A stretch of DNA of 64,000 bases from Oribacterium sp. P6A1 (GCF_000702885.1 NZ_JNKO01000001.1:186001-250000), one strand, 5' to 3'. Shown: positions 1 to 10,361, counted from the first letter of the stretch. Made by a program: numbers and translations. Notes: generated from the sequence alone by a model not told the origin.

Positions 1-311
1 TTCATCTGATTCAGGTACTGGCTGTACTGATCCATGTTGGGAGCGTCGCCAATACTAGATTTATCAACTGTCGCCTTCGGATAGATAGTAATATCCGAAT
101 CTCTCCACTCTACTCTGGAAATCTGATTTCCATCAATCATGGAAATAAATTCCGTATAGCTTACCTCCTGTGTCACACCGGATACGAAAAATCCTCTTAT
201 CAATGTGTATACAAAGAAAGTAATAACCGCCGCTATGATCAAAATGATAAATGTCTGGCTAGAATGATTAAATCTCTTCCCGTCATTACCTTTGCTGTTA
301 TTATTATCCAT
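1..311 (-). CDS. ftsH: ATP-dependent zinc metalloprotease FtsH, N-terminal part (cut by window edge)
   Basis: Only the first ~103 codons are present; the AAA and peptidase domains lie beyond position 1. The translation starts MDNNNSKGNDGKRF, followed by a hydrophobic helix of about 20 residues (near 21-40) and then VSYTEFISMIDGNQISRVEW. That is the FtsH extracellular-domain signature (YSEFL.../V..V) found just after the first membrane segment. FtsH is a membrane-anchored hexameric protease that removes misfolded membrane and short-lived cytosolic proteins. The ATG at 309-311 is the first in-frame start after a good promoter. The assignment rests on the N-terminus only. Confidence 0.85.
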   Translation of the reverse strand, partial: MDNNNSKGNDGKRFNHSSQTFIILIIAAVITFFVYTLIRGFFVSGVTQEVSYTEFISMIDGNQISRVEWRDSDITIYPKATVDKSSIGDAPNMDQYSQYLNQM

Positions 312-367
312 TTAATTCTCCATCCCCTGATATGAAGTTATACTTACTGCTTTTAACAGTTATTTTA

Positions 368-396
368 ATTATAAAGAAGCACTGACGTAAAATCAA
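368..396 (-). promoter_or_regulatory. sigma-A-type promoter of ftsH
   Basis: Read on the minus strand: TTGATT (391-396), a 17-bp spacer, and a perfect TATAAT (368-373), about 60 bp upstream of the ftsH start. A 6-bp inverted repeat, GTGAAG-CATAA-CTTCAC (407-423), sits just upstream of the -35 box. It could be an operator or a relic of the DUF1015 gene's 3' hairpin. Confidence 0.7.
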
Positions 397-476
397 GGAA
401 ATGGATGTGAAGCATAACTTCACAAAAAAAGTATTTTTCTTCTTATTTTTCAAAAAAATCATCCGAAAGGCTTTCC

Positions 477-1766
477 TTATCTTTCGAATTCATGGATAAA
501 TATTCCTGACCGTAGCTTTGGCTCGAACCATGTGGACTTTGGCGGCATAAGAAGCTGATGATCCGCAACATTTATCAGCTCGTCTATTCCTGTGGGATGC
601 ATAAGGAAAGCAACTGCCGGACCGGTTTCCTCAATGGTTCCGTCCATCACATGACCGTATGTATACTGACTTACTTTCTTCTCAAGCTCCTTTATGCCCC
701 TGATACCGCCCACAAACTCGATACGCTTGTCGGTTCTCGGATCCCTGATTCCAAGAAGGGGTGACAGAATAAGGTCCTGAAGTATGGAAACATCCAGGGA
801 TCTCACAGGATCATTTTTACGTTCCTCCACTACCTGATCCTTGGCTCTTAAAAGGAACCATTCACCCGAAATATACATCAGCATCTCACCTTTAACCTTC
901 GGTACAAATGCTTCCTTCACATTGAATACAACAAAATTTTCTTCTATGCTGAGCATCAGGTCTTCAGGGGCAAGTCCTCTTATGTCTTTAACAATACGGT
1001 TGTAGTCCATTATCTTAAGCTCGTTGTCCGGAAACAGAACAGAAAGAAAGAAATTGAACTCCTCTTCTCCTGTGTAATCAGGATGCTCCTTACGGCGCAT
1101 AAGTCCAACTTTTACAGCACTTGCCGCACGATGATGTCCGTCAGCAATGTAGGTGGCAGGTACCGATGCAAACTCCGTCATAAGTCTTGAAACAAGCTTA
1201 TCATCATCTATTTTCCATACTCTGTGGCGTATATTATCATCTGATACGAAATCATAAAGAGCAGCCTTCTGTTTCTCAGAATCAACTATTTCTGTAATTT
1301 CTTTTCTTTCACGATAGGCAAGGAATATAGGCCCCGTCTGGCATGAACAGCTGTCTACATGTCTTATACGGTCCTGCTCCTTCTCTTCCACAGTATTCTC
1401 ATGCTTCTTGCAGACATTGCTGAGATAATCATCTATGGAGCTTAATGCAGCGATACCCGTCTGGGTACGTCCATCCATGGTGAGTTCATATATGTAATAG
1501 CAGGGTACCTCATCCTTTACATAAATGCCGGCTTCTATTTCGGAGTTCAGCATCTCGGAGGCTTTTTTATATACCTCCCGGCTGTACATATCGTAGTCTT
1601 CCGGAAACTGGGTTTCAGGTCTGTCTATATTCAAAAAAGAAAGGGGATGGCCCTTAACCTTTTCTCTTGCTTCCTGCCTTGAATAAACATCATAGGGAAG
1701 TGCCGCCACCTCACTGACCGCCTCTCTGTTTGGACGTATAGCCTTAAATGGTTTTACTACTGCCAT
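477..1766 (-). CDS. DUF1015 family protein (ParB/Srx-like, possible serine-phosphate enzyme)
   Basis: A 429-residue protein spanning the whole DUF1015 family. It starts MAVVKPFKAIRPN, continues VAALPYDVYSRQEAR, and has the family's IADGHHRAASA motif near residue 207. DGHHR resembles the nucleotide/phosphate-handling motif of ParB/sulfiredoxin-fold free-serine kinases (SerK, SbnI). That is family knowledge; activity here is unproven. No signal peptide or membrane segment is seen, so it is cytoplasmic. The gene lies two genes downstream of serC-serA, separated by hppA, which fits a role in serine or phosphoserine metabolism. The start follows AGAAAGGAACAGGTAGATC. The biochemical role is inference. 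Confidence 0.8.
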   Translation of the reverse strand: MAVVKPFKAIRPNREAVSEVAALPYDVYSRQEAREKVKGHPLSFLNIDRPETQFPEDYDMYSREVYKKASEMLNSEIEAGIYVKDEVPCYYIYELTMDGRTQTGIAALSSIDDYLSNVCKKHENTVEEKEQDRIRHVDSCSCQTGPIFLAYRERKEITEIVDSEKQKAALYDFVSDDNIRHRVWKIDDDKLVSRLMTEFASVPATYIADGHHRAASAVKVGLMRRKEHPDYTGEEEFNFFLSVLFPDNELKIMDYNRIVKDIRGLAPEDLMLSIEENFVVFNVKEAFVPKVKGEMLMYISGEWFLLRAKDQVVEERKNDPVRSLDVSILQDLILSPLLGIRDPRTDKRIEFVGGIRGIKELEKKVSQYTYGHVMDGTIEETGPAVAFLMHPTGIDELINVADHQLLMPPKSTWFEPKLRSGIFIHEFER

Positions 1767-1800
1767 GATCTACCTGTTCCTTTCTCTTGTTGAATGTTAA

Positions 1801-1874
1801 ATTCCGAATGGTCCGTCTGAAATCAGCTTGACGGCCAACGCGGAATCAGCCGGAGGAAATCCCTCCGACTGATT
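1801..1874 (-). promoter_or_regulatory. two overlapping hairpins between hppA and the DUF1015 gene
   Basis: Hairpin A is AATCAGcCGGAGG / CCCTCCGaCTGATT (1844-1874). Hairpin B has ATTCCG (1801-1806) pairing with CGGAAT (1841-1846) and an inner CCGTC/GACGG stem. The two share bases 1844-1846, so they partly exclude each other. There is no clear T-run after hairpin A, so it is at best a weak hppA terminator. Together they may form a folded leader for the DUF1015 gene. Confidence 0.4.
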
Positions 1875-1930
1875 ATTGTATATCCTAAATATGAACTTAT
1901 CAAATTCGAATTAAAAGACATAAACAGGTT

Positions 1931-3985
1931 TCACAATATTCCGCCCACAGAGATGAACAGCGGAGCAAAAACAAGTGATATGACCGTCATAAGCTTTATG
2001 AGAATATTTATGGATGGCCCTGAAGTATCCTTGAAGGGATCACCCACAGTATCGCCTACAACAGCTGCCTTATGGGCCTCGGAGCCCTTACCTCCGTTAT
2101 TACCATCCTCTATATACTTCTTTGCATTATCCCAGGCACCTCCGGAATTTGACATAAATATGGCCAGCATGACTCCTGATACCAGTGCACCCGCAAGCAG
2201 GCCTCCCAGAGCTGCCACTCCCAGTAAAAGTCCTGTAAGAAGCGGAGCTGCCACAGCAAGCACACCGGGAATTATCATTTCACGAAGAGCAGCCGTTGTT
2301 GATATACCGACACATGACTTATAGTCCGGACGTTTTGTTCCTTCCATGATTTCCGGATCTTGATGAAACTGCCTGCGAACTTCCTCAATCATGGAATAGG
2401 CCGCTCTGGACACCGAATTCATGGTGAAGGCGCTGAAAATAAAGGGAAGCATACCTCCTATAAGAAGTCCGATGGTCACTCTCGTCTCCAGTATGTTGAT
2501 GCTTGAAAGATTAACAGAATCAGCATAGGAAACAAACAGTGCCAATGCTGTAAGAGCAGCAGATCCTATGGCAAAGCCTTTCCCCATGGCCGCGGTTGTA
2601 TTTCCCACAGCATCAAGCTTATCGGTTATGCTTCTCACGGATTCATCAAGACCTGACATCTCTGCGATTCCGCCGGCATTGTCCGCAATGGGACCGTAGG
2701 CATCCACTGCAACTGTTATTCCCGCCGTGCTCAGCATCCCGACGGCTGAAAGTGCTATTCCGTACAGACCCATGGCTGTATAAGCAACAAAAATCCCTAT
2801 ACATATAAGTATAATGGGAACAGCCGTAGACCTCATGCCCACAGCAAGTCCGGATATTATATTCGTTCCGGCTCCGGTTTCCGATTCCTTTGCTATCTCC
2901 CTTACAGGCTTATAATCACCTGAAGTGTAAAACTCCGTAACTCCGCCTATCAAAACTCCCACTATGAGTCCGGCTATGACAGGTACAGAAGCCCTGATGC
3001 TTCCGAATATAAGAAAGCTGGCCAGAACAGAAACAACGAACACTACTGCGCTTGCTATGAAGCTGGCACGATTAAGTGACTTATGAGGATTCAATACTTT
3101 TTCATCCTCATTTTTTTCTTCATCTGCGGTTTCTTCGGTGGATATCTTCTTTTTTCTGTCTCCTTTTCCCACAAACAATGATCCGAATATTGCAGCCCCG
3201 AGTCCGAAACCTGCTATCAGAAGCGGATATATCACTCCCTGACCTTCCGAAAAGGCCGCTATTCCCAAAGTAAGGGCGGATACCAGAGCTCCCACATAGG
3301 ATTCAAAAAGATCTGCTCCCATACCTGCAACATCACCTACATTGTCACCTACGTTATCCGCAATAACAGCCGGATTTCTCGGATCATCCTCCGGAATCCC
3401 GGCTTCCACCTTGCCTACAAGATCTGCACCAACATCCGCAGCTTTAGTATAGATTCCTCCGCCAACACGGGCAAACAGCGCTATGGAGCTTGCTCCAAGA
3501 GAAAATCCTGATAGAACCCCCACATCCTTTGTAAAAATATATATGGCCGAAATTCCCAGAACGCCGAAACCTGCAACACACATTCCCATGACAGATCCGC
3601 CTGCAAAGGCTATCTGAAGAGCAGAATCCATTCCCTTCGTCATGGCGGCATTGGCTGTACGTACATTTGCCCTGGTTGCTATGGTCATACCGAAAAAGCC
3701 CGCAAGAGTAGAAAAGAATGCCCCGGCAAGAAAACAGGCTGCACTAAGCCAGGAGCCTATTCCAAAACCTATAAGTACAAAAAGAGCCGCTACGAACAGA
3801 ATAAGTATCCTGTATTCAGCGAGTAAAAAAGCATGCGCCCCCTCGGAAATCGCACCTGCGATCTCCTTCATCTTTTCATTTCCTTCTTCAGCACCGGCAA
3901 CACGTCCTGACTGAAATCCTGCAAAGATCAATGCACAGAAGCCAAGAACAGGAACAAGATACAATAATGCGTCAAATGATATCAT
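1931..3985 (-). CDS. hppA: membrane-bound ion-pumping pyrophosphatase (K+-dependent type)
   Basis: A 684-residue polytopic protein with about 16 hydrophobic segments. It hydrolyses pyrophosphate and pumps Na+ or H+ across the cytoplasmic membrane. The substrate-binding signature [20 protein letters not shown] and the following [20 protein letters not shown] are intact, as is the C-terminal [18 protein letters not shown]. The sequence [14 protein letters not shown] carries Ala where K+-independent enzymes have Lys, which marks the K+-stimulated class. Which ion is moved cannot be decided by eye. An acidic and lysine-rich insertion lies near residues 277-300 in a loop. It would conserve energy from biosynthetic PPi, together with the PPi-type phosphofructokinase at the window end. 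Confidence 0.95.
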   Translation of the reverse strand: MISFDALLYLVPVLGFCALIFAGFQSGRVAGAEEGNEKMKEIAGAISEGAHAFLLAEYRILILFVAALFVLIGFGIGSWLSAACFLAGAFFSTLAGFFGMTIATRANVRTANAAMTKGMDSALQIAFAGGSVMGMCVAGFGVLGISAIYIFTKDVGVLSGFSLGASSIALFARVGGGIYTKAADVGADLVGKVEAGIPEDDPRNPAVIADNVGDNVGDVAGMGADLFESYVGALVSALTLGIAAFSEGQGVIYPLLIAGFGLGAAIFGSLFVGKGDRKKKISTEETADEEKNEDEKVLNPHKSLNRASFIASAVVFVVSVLASFLIFGSIRASVPVIAGLIVGVLIGGVTEFYTSGDYKPVREIAKESETGAGTNIISGLAVGMRSTAVPIILICIGIFVAYTAMGLYGIALSAVGMLSTAGITVAVDAYGPIADNAGGIAEMSGLDESVRSITDKLDAVGNTTAAMGKGFAIGSAALTALALFVSYADSVNLSSINILETRVTIGLLIGGMLPFIFSAFTMNSVSRAAYSMIEEVRRQFHQDPEIMEGTKRPDYKSCVGISTTAALREMIIPGVLAVAAPLLTGLLLGVAALGGLLAGALVSGVMLAIFMSNSGGAWDNAKKYIEDGNNGGKGSEAHKAAVVGDTVGDPFKDTSGPSINILIKLMTVISLVFAPLFISVGGIL

Positions 3986-4182
3986 ATTCGATCCTCCCGA
4001 TTACTAAATGATCCATGATCCGGCTACCTTAGGTTTCATGGATCAACCATGTGGAAACTCTGTTAAACTAATGTTTTTGGCTGCTTTAAAGATCAACTGA
4101 ATATTCATATTTATTACTTATAATTATAAAGAATTATTGTGCTTATATCGTAATTTTAAATAATTTTAATAAATCAAAGTGC

Positions 4183-4272
4183 AAAAAAACGCTGTACCAC
4201 AAATGATATGTACCCTTCTTATCGGTTTGTCCGGTAAAGAGGGCACATATCAAATTCGGTGCAGCGTTTTTT
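4183..4272. terminator. long ~90-nt bidirectional hairpin between serA and hppA
   Basis: AAAAAACGCTGtACC (from 4183) pairs with GGTgCAGCGTTTTTT (to 4272). The pairing continues inward through an imperfect GATATGTaCCC/GGGcACATATC stretch and a second inner stem around TTGTCC. The T-runs on both ends make it a good rho-independent terminator for the serC-serA transcript. The stem is roughly 30-35 bp, unusually long. Confidence 0.75.
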
Positions 4273-4330
4273 ATACTATACTATTCTATTCTCTTATATT
4301 TTACTTAGCCTGTCAGGCATCCACACTATA

Positions 4331-5500
4331 TTACTTAACCTTACGGACTCTCAGAATTCCTTCAATCTTTCCGAGATTCTCAAGACCGTCATCTGTTAAA
4401 TGCTGATCGATATCCATAAGAGTATATGCGTAATTGCCTTTTGACTTGTTCTGAAGGCCGTCAATGTTTATACCGGCGTCACCAAGGGCCTTTGTTATCT
4501 GTCCCAGCATGTTAGGGATGTTTCTGTGCAGAATCGCAATTCTTCCTCCACTCTGGCAGACTCCCATATCTGTATCCGGGAAATTTACCGAATGATGGAT
4601 ATTACCGTTATCAAGATAATCCTGAACCTCTTCCACAGCCATTACCGCACAGTTATCCTCTGCTTCCTCTGTGGAAGCCCCAAGATGAGGAAGTACCACC
4701 GCACCATGCATGTTTGCCGACTTAGCATTAGGGAAATCAGTGACATAGGTCTTTACCTTACCCTTATTGAGAGCCTGAGCCATATCATCATCATTTACCA
4801 GAGTGTCACGGGCAAAATTAAGGATATGTACTCCATCCTTCATTCTGCTGATGGAGTCCTTATTGATCATTCCCTTTGTTGAATCAAGGGCCGGTACATG
4901 AACAGTGATGTAATCACACTTCTCATAGATTTCATCCACAACTGCTGCATGATGTACCTTCTGACTGAGGTTCCATGCGGAATTAACAGACAGATACGGA
5001 TCATATCCGTAGACATCCATTCCGAGATCGACTGCAGCATTGGCAACAAGTACACCGATGGCTCCGAGTCCGATAACTCCCAGCTTTTTACCCTTTATCT
5101 CGGTTCCCGCAAAGTTTTTCTTTGCCTTTTCAGCATTCTTTGCGATATCAGGATCTTCTGCATTCTGCCTGATCCATTCTGCTCCGCCTATTACATCACG
5201 GCTTGCAAGCATAAGTCCTGCTACCACAAGCTCTTTAACGGCATTTGCATTGGCACCGGGAGTATTGAATACAACGATTCCCTGCTCTGCGCACTTATCA
5301 AGGGGAATATTGTTTACTCCCGCTCCTGCACGTCCGATGGCACGGAGGGTAACAGGAAAATCCATAGACTTCATATCAGCTGAACGTACAAGTACAGCTG
5401 CAGCATTATCGATCTGATCCACAAGTGTGTAGCCCTTACGGAATTTTGTTGTTCCAACACGGCTTATATTGTTAAGGCAAAAAATTTCACGATCTTTCAT
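4331..5500 (-). CDS. serA: D-3-phosphoglycerate dehydrogenase
   Basis: A 389-residue NAD-dependent 2-hydroxyacid dehydrogenase catalysing the first step of serine synthesis (3-phosphoglycerate to 3-phosphohydroxypyruvate). The Rossmann motif GVIGLGAIG lies near residue 157. Active-site context (HVPALDSTKGMI, NFARDTLV, LPHLGASTEEAE) is present, and a short ACT domain closes the protein (RIAILHRNIPNMLGQITKAL to the end), giving probable amino-acid feedback. The start at 5500 was chosen over the longer upstream reading because GTGAGGAGAGTAAAATG places an SD at proper distance. It begins 10 bp after the serC stop, so the two form an operon. Family length is usual for the short ACT-containing type. 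Confidence 0.95.
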   Translation of the reverse strand: MKDREIFCLNNISRVGTTKFRKGYTLVDQIDNAAAVLVRSADMKSMDFPVTLRAIGRAGAGVNNIPLDKCAEQGIVVFNTPGANANAVKELVVAGLMLASRDVIGGAEWIRQNAEDPDIAKNAEKAKKNFAGTEIKGKKLGVIGLGAIGVLVANAAVDLGMDVYGYDPYLSVNSAWNLSQKVHHAAVVDEIYEKCDYITVHVPALDSTKGMINKDSISRMKDGVHILNFARDTLVNDDDMAQALNKGKVKTYVTDFPNAKSANMHGAVVLPHLGASTEEAEDNCAVMAVEEVQDYLDNGNIHHSVNFPDTDMGVCQSGGRIAILHRNIPNMLGQITKALGDAGINIDGLQNKSKGNYAYTLMDIDQHLTDDGLENLGKIEGILRVRKVK

Positions 5501-5510
5501 TTTACTCTCC

Positions 5511-6593
5511 TCACTTGTTGTTCTTCTCGAAGTTATCCATGAACTCCACAAGCTTTACAACACCTTCCTTAGGCATGGCATTGTAAATGGAAGCTCTCAT
5601 ACCGCCGACTGTACGATGACCCTTAAGGTTTTTGAATCCTGCTGCAGAAGCCTCTGCAATGAACTTCTTATCCAGTTCTTCATTTCCTGTTATGAAAGGA
5701 ACATTCATAAGGGATCTGTCCTTGGGAACAACAGTACCCTTGAACATTTGAGAACCATCAAGGAAATCATAGAGTATCTTTGCCTTCTCTTCGTTTCTCT
5801 CCTTCATAACAGAGAGTCCGCCCATTTCCTTTAACCACTTGAACACAAGTCCGCATACATAGATGTTGTAGCAAGGAGGTGTATTGTAAAGTGACTTGTT
5901 GTCTGCATGTGTCTTGTAACGAAGCATGGTTGGAGTACCCGGAAGAACATCCTCTGTGATGAGATCTTCACGGATAACAACTATGGTCACGCCGGCAGGA
6001 CCTACATTCTTCTGAACTCCGCCCCAGAGAACACCGTACTTTGAAACATCCATAGGTTCGCTTAAGAACATGGAAGAAACATCTGAAACAAGTGTCTTTC
6101 CCTTTGTGTTGGGGAGTTCCTTAATTGTGGTGCCGTAAATCGTGTTGTTCTGGCAAATGTATACGTAATCCGCATCATCATCTATATCAAGGTTACTTAA
6201 GTCCGGGATATATGAAAAGGTTTTGTCCTGAGAGCTTGCAACGATATTAACCTTACCGTACATCTCGGCTTCCCTGGCTGCCTTCTTTGCCCACTGACCT
6301 GTAACGATGTAATCAGCAACTTTATTCTTCATCAGGTTCATGGGAACCATGGCGAACTGTGTGTTTCCTCCACCCTGAAGGAAAAGTACCTTGTAATTAT
6401 CGGGAACAGAAAGGAGCTCACGAAAATCAGCTTCTGCCGTATCCAGAATGTTCTCATACTCCTTGGATCTATGTGACATCTCCATGACTGACATACCCGA
6501 TCCATGGTAATCAAGCATCTCTGCTGCACAAGTTTTAAGAACTTCTTCCGGTAAAACTGCAGGTCCTGCACTGAAATTGTAAACTCTGCTCAT
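5511..6593 (-). CDS. serC: phosphoserine aminotransferase
   Basis: A PLP-dependent class-V aminotransferase (360 residues) converting 3-phosphohydroxypyruvate to phosphoserine with glutamate. It begins MSRVYNFSAGPAVLPEEV, the SerC hallmark. The PLP lysine lies in WGGVQKNVGPAG, and RASIYNAMP is near the C-terminus. Two Met codons lie close together; the second (6593) sits 9 nt after AAAGGAG and gives the family's usual N-terminus, while the first (6599) is only 3 nt away. It is cotranscribed with serA. No serB-type phosphatase is visible nearby. Confidence 0.95.
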   Translation of the reverse strand: MSRVYNFSAGPAVLPEEVLKTCAAEMLDYHGSGMSVMEMSHRSKEYENILDTAEADFRELLSVPDNYKVLFLQGGGNTQFAMVPMNLMKNKVADYIVTGQWAKKAAREAEMYGKVNIVASSQDKTFSYIPDLSNLDIDDDADYVYICQNNTIYGTTIKELPNTKGKTLVSDVSSMFLSEPMDVSKYGVLWGGVQKNVGPAGVTIVVIREDLITEDVLPGTPTMLRYKTHADNKSLYNTPPCYNIYVCGLVFKWLKEMGGLSVMKERNEEKAKILYDFLDGSQMFKGTVVPKDRSLMNVPFITGNEELDKKFIAEASAAGFKNLKGHRTVGGMRASIYNAMPKEGVVKLVEFMDNFEKNNK

Positions 6594-6763
6594 CTTCATA
6601 ATCTCCTTTGAAAAAAACTAATATTTAAGAATTAGCCAAGGCAACGATAACAACAGGTTATATCTTCTATTTATTATCTTTCCTCCCGGACATGACCATA
6701 ATATAGCACCATTTTGCTTTATCTAGTATATAAAATATTTTTATGTATTAATACAGATGCAAT

Positions 6764-7858
6764 TCACTTTATAAGCTCTGCTATTTTATCTCCCATTTCG
6801 TCGGTATGAAGCTTTTTAAGTCCTTCTGCGCTGTCATCCATGATATCTCCGGTTCTGTATCCCTGTGCCAATGCTTCTGCCACAGCATTCTCAATGGAAT
6901 CAGCTTCCTTCGTTAGATTAAAGGAGTATCTGAGCATCATGGCAGCACTAAGAATGGTTGCAAGAGGATTCGCGATATTCATTCCGGCAATATCAGGAGC
7001 CGATCCTCCTGAGGGTTCATAAAGGCCGAAGCTGTCTTCACGGAGAGATGCTGAAGGAAGCATACCGAGGGATCCTGCAATCTCAGCCATTTCATCGGAA
7101 AGTATATCTCCGAACATATTCTCGGTTGCAACCACGTCAAACTGTGCCGGATTTCTTACAAGCTGCATGGCAGTAGAATCCACAAGTGCATTCTCAAGCT
7201 CCACCTCCGGATAATCTGCGGCAACCTCTGCAAAAATCCTGCGCCACAATCTGGAGGAATCGAGAACATTGGCCTTATCAACCGAAGTCACCTTTTTATT
7301 TCTCTTCATGGCAATTTCGAAAGCCTTCTTTGCTATACGTCTTATCTCATAATCGTGGTATTCCAATGTATCTATGGCGACTTCTTCTCCATCCACAACC
7401 TCTGTCTTACGCTTACCGAAATAAAGACCTCCCGTAAGCTCTCTTACCATCATGACGTCAAAGCCCTTGTCGGCTATGGACTCACGAAGAGGGCAGGCTT
7501 TCTTAAGCTCAGGATAAAGGTGTGCAGGCCTCAGATTACAGAACAGTCCCAGAGACTTTCTAAGCTTCAGAAGACCTGCCTCGGGTCTCTTCTCAGGTGG
7601 AAGTTCGTACCACTTTGACTGACCAACCTTTCCTCCGATGGACCCCATGAGAACTGCATCCGAAGCCTTGCACTTCTCTATGGTCTCATCTGTGAGAGGT
7701 TCTCCGTAAGCATCTATGGAACAGCCTCCCATAAGTACCTCTTCAAAGCTAAAGCTGTGTCCGTAAACCTCACTAACCCTCAGAAGGACCTTCCGGGCTT
7801 CTGCCACGATCTCAGGGCCTATGCCGTCTCCCGGAATAGTTGTTATTTTAAAATTCAT
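6764..7858 (-). CDS. leuB: 3-isopropylmalate dehydrogenase
   Basis: A 364-residue NAD-dependent beta-decarboxylating dehydrogenase acting in leucine biosynthesis (3-isopropylmalate to 2-oxoisocaproate). Visible motifs are ITTIPGDGIGPEI, LLKLRKSLGLFCNLRPAHLYPEL (the LeuB-specific binding region), DVMMVRELTGGLYFG, the catalytic VDKANVLDSSRLWR, and the NAD region EPSGGSAPDIAG. The gene stands without leuA/leuC/leuD in this window. The start follows AAAGGAGAAAAACCT. serC begins about 170 bp further downstream, so co-transcription with the serine genes is possible but unproven. Confidence 0.95.
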   Translation of the reverse strand: MNFKITTIPGDGIGPEIVAEARKVLLRVSEVYGHSFSFEEVLMGGCSIDAYGEPLTDETIEKCKASDAVLMGSIGGKVGQSKWYELPPEKRPEAGLLKLRKSLGLFCNLRPAHLYPELKKACPLRESIADKGFDVMMVRELTGGLYFGKRKTEVVDGEEVAIDTLEYHDYEIRRIAKKAFEIAMKRNKKVTSVDKANVLDSSRLWRRIFAEVAADYPEVELENALVDSTAMQLVRNPAQFDVVATENMFGDILSDEMAEIAGSLGMLPSASLREDSFGLYEPSGGSAPDIAGMNIANPLATILSAAMMLRYSFNLTKEADSIENAVAEALAQGYRTGDIMDDSAEGLKKLHTDEMGDKIAELIK

Positions 7859-8363
7859 AGGTTTTTCTCCTTTATTTCACTAACCTTCATGACGCTTTTC
7901 CCGTAGCCGGATGAAACACCGGAGAACTTCACAAGCATCATACATATTTTGTCGTCATAACTCTTATATATATTATAATACCGAGCCATTCTGATAGTAC
8001 AAATATATTTCCGATATGACTGTTATCACTTTCAGGTAAATTTCAAGACACGAGACTCTTCACTTACAGTAGATTTAACCGGGATCCGGCATAAAGCTCC
8101 TGTCCTCAGGAAAGCTAAATATAAACAGGCAATTGTTCCGGGGACTAAGGTCAGGAGACTTTTTCGCCCTGAAATGCTGAATGCAGGATAATCCTGTCCT
8201 GTTATCTCTAACAGGCAAACTGTATATACACTGATATATATGCTATGATGTGATTGTCAAAAAGTTCATCAGCCTGCATCTCCTTTTACTCTCTCGAGAC
8301 GGAGAAGACTTATGACACTTATATCCTCTTTATTTTTTAATAATCTCTCTAAAGGATGGAATC
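7859..8363. promoter_or_regulatory. divergent intergenic region leuB/uvrB (no gene)
   Basis: No ORF of note. For leuB (minus) there is TATAAT at 7972-7977 with TTGTAC at 7997-8002, but the spacer is 19 bp. A perfect inverted repeat, CCTGTTA-tctc-TAACAGG (8198-8215), lies upstream of uvrB. It could be an operator or stem-loop and does not match the Gram-positive LexA box (GAAC-N4-GTTC). No T-box signature was found. Confidence 0.5.
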
Positions 8364-10361
8364 ATGGAACATCACGACTTTAAATTACATTCTGATTATG
8401 CCCCCACAGGTGACCAGCCAAACGCCATAGACCTTCTGGTGTCCGGTTTCAAGGATGGAAATCAGTTTGAGACCCTGCTTGGTGTCACAGGTTCAGGAAA
8501 GACCTTTACCATGGCAAATGTCATTCAGGCCGTAAAGAAACCGACTCTTATCATTTCCCACAACAAGACACTGGCAGCCCAGCTCTATTCGGAGATGAAG
8601 GAATTTTTTCCCGAGAATGCGGTTGAATACTTTGTGTCTTACTACGATTATTACCAGCCTGAGGCTTACGTTCCTTCTACTGATACATATATAGAAAAGG
8701 ATTCAGACATTAACGATGAAATCGACAAGCTGAGAAACTCAGCCATGGCTTCCCTTGCAGAAAGAGATGATGTCATCGTTGTTTCATCGGTTTCCTGCAT
8801 ATACGGTCTCGGTGCTCCGACAGAGTATCTCAATATGGCCATATCTCTTCGCCCGGGAATGCAGAAGGACAGAGACCGGTTTATACGGCAGCTCATAGAC
8901 ATTCAGTACAACCGAAACGATATGGACTTTAAACGCGGCACCTTCCGTGTTATGGGAGATGTGGTTGATGTATTTCCTGCCAGCGAAGGTGAAGAAGCCT
9001 ACAGAGTTGAGTTTTTCGGTGATGAAATAGACCGTATAACCCGTATCAATGCTCTCACCGCCAAAGCGACGGCCACCATGGAACACATCATGATCTTCCC
9101 CGCAAGCCCCTATGTCATCCCTCAGGAAAAGCTTAACCTTGCCTGTGAAAACATACTTTCGGAACTTGAGGAAAGAGTCAGGTACTTTAAGGACAATGAT
9201 AAGCTGATTGAGGCACAGCGTATTTCCGAAAGAACCAATTATGACGTGGAAATGCTTAAAGAAACAGGCTTCTGCTCCGGCATAGAGAATTACACAAGAC
9301 ACCTTAACTTTGCAAAGCCCGGAGAACCGCCTTATACACTTATGGATTATTTCCCGGATGATTACCTGATAATTATAGACGAGTCCCATGTTACCCTTCC
9401 GCAGGTAAGAGGTATGTACAACGGTAATCTCTCCAGAAAGACCACCCTTGTGGATTTCGGCTTCAGACTCCCCTCTGCTCTCGATAACAGACCCTTGAAT
9501 TTCGAAGAGTTCGAGCAGAAGGTGGATCAGATGCTTTTCGTTTCAGCGACCCCGGGTGATTATGAGGGTGAACACGAGCTGATGAGAGCCGAGCAGATCA
9601 TCAGACCTACCGGTCTCCTTGATCCCGAGATCGATGTACGTCCCACAAAGGGCCAGATCGATGACCTTATATCCGAGATCAAAAAAGAAACCAGAAAGAA
9701 AAACAAGATCCTCGTCACCACCCTTACCAAAAGAATGGCTGAAGATCTCACCAAATACCTTAAGGACGCAGACATTCGCGTTAAGTATCTCCACTCGGAT
9801 ATAGATACCCTGGAGCGTGCCTCCATCATACGTGATATGCGTCTCGATAAATTTGATGTACTTGTGGGAATCAACCTTTTGAGAGAAGGTCTTGATATAC
9901 CTGAAGTTGCACTGGTGGCCATCCTGGATGCGGATAAGGAAGGCTTCCTCCGTTCAGAAACCTCACTTATACAGACAGTAGGAAGAGCTGCCAGAAATTC
10001 CGAAGGCCATGTAATCATGTACGCCGACAACATTACCGACTCCATGAGGCGTACCATTACAGAAACAGAACGCCGTCGTAAAGTTCAGATGGAATACAAC
10101 AGGGAACACGGCATCACCCCTACCACCATAAAGAAAGCCGTTGCGGATCTTATAGCTATTTCAAAGGCAACCAACATTGACGACGAAAAGCACGGACTCA
10201 AGAAGGATATCGAATCCATGACTCATCAGGAACTCGATAAACTGATCAGAGAACTCACAAAGAAGATGCGTGCCGCAGCTGCCGAGCTCAATTTCGAAGA
10301 CGCCGCAAAATACCGCGACAAGATAGAAGAAATCCGAAAAACCATGAACAAAGAAGACTGA
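8364..10361 (+). CDS. uvrB: excinuclease ABC subunit B
   Basis: A 665-residue UvrB, the damage-verifying helicase-like subunit of nucleotide excision repair. Walker A is GVTGSGKT (near residue 40). The damage-probing beta-hairpin region is [12 protein letters not shown]. Helicase motifs include [14 protein letters not shown], and TVGRAARN. The C-terminal UVR motif ([17 protein letters not shown]) for UvrC contact is intact. Length is normal. The start follows TCTCTAAAGGATGGAATC. uvrA does not follow; instead a terminator ends the transcript, so uvrB appears monocistronic. Confidence 0.97.
   Translation: MEHHDFKLHSDYAPTGDQPNAIDLLVSGFKDGNQFETLLGVTGSGKTFTMANVIQAVKKPTLIISHNKTLAAQLYSEMKEFFPENAVEYFVSYYDYYQPEAYVPSTDTYIEKDSDINDEIDKLRNSAMASLAERDDVIVVSSVSCIYGLGAPTEYLNMAISLRPGMQKDRDRFIRQLIDIQYNRNDMDFKRGTFRVMGDVVDVFPASEGEEAYRVEFFGDEIDRITRINALTAKATATMEHIMIFPASPYVIPQEKLNLACENILSELEERVRYFKDNDKLIEAQRISERTNYDVEMLKETGFCSGIENYTRHLNFAKPGEPPYTLMDYFPDDYLIIIDESHVTLPQVRGMYNGNLSRKTTLVDFGFRLPSALDNRPLNFEEFEQKVDQMLFVSATPGDYEGEHELMRAEQIIRPTGLLDPEIDVRPTKGQIDDLISEIKKETRKKNKILVTTLTKRMAEDLTKYLKDADIRVKYLHSDIDTLERASIIRDMRLDKFDVLVGINLLREGLDIPEVALVAILDADKEGFLRSETSLIQTVGRAARNSEGHVIMYADNITDSMRRTITETERRRKVQMEYNREHGITPTTIKKAVADLIAISKATNIDDEKHGLKKDIESMTHQELDKLIRELTKKMRAAAAELNFEDAAKYRDKIEEIRKTMNKED

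Noticed and set aside
4526-5383. Long plus-strand frames across serA
   Set aside because: Antisense shadows of serA: serA has full family motifs, an SD and an operon partner, while the antisense translations have no domain.
8198-8215. SOS (LexA) box at uvrB
   Set aside because: The palindrome CCTGTTA-tctc-TAACAGG lacks the GAAC-N4-GTTC core of the Gram-positive LexA site.
7859-8363. T-box or leucine attenuator before leuB
   Set aside because: No T-box core (AGGGTGGnACCGCG) on the minus strand and no Leu-codon leader peptide was found.
8784-10057. Minus-strand frames of 160-200 codons inside uvrB
   Set aside because: Antisense shadows of uvrB, which is complete and conserved.
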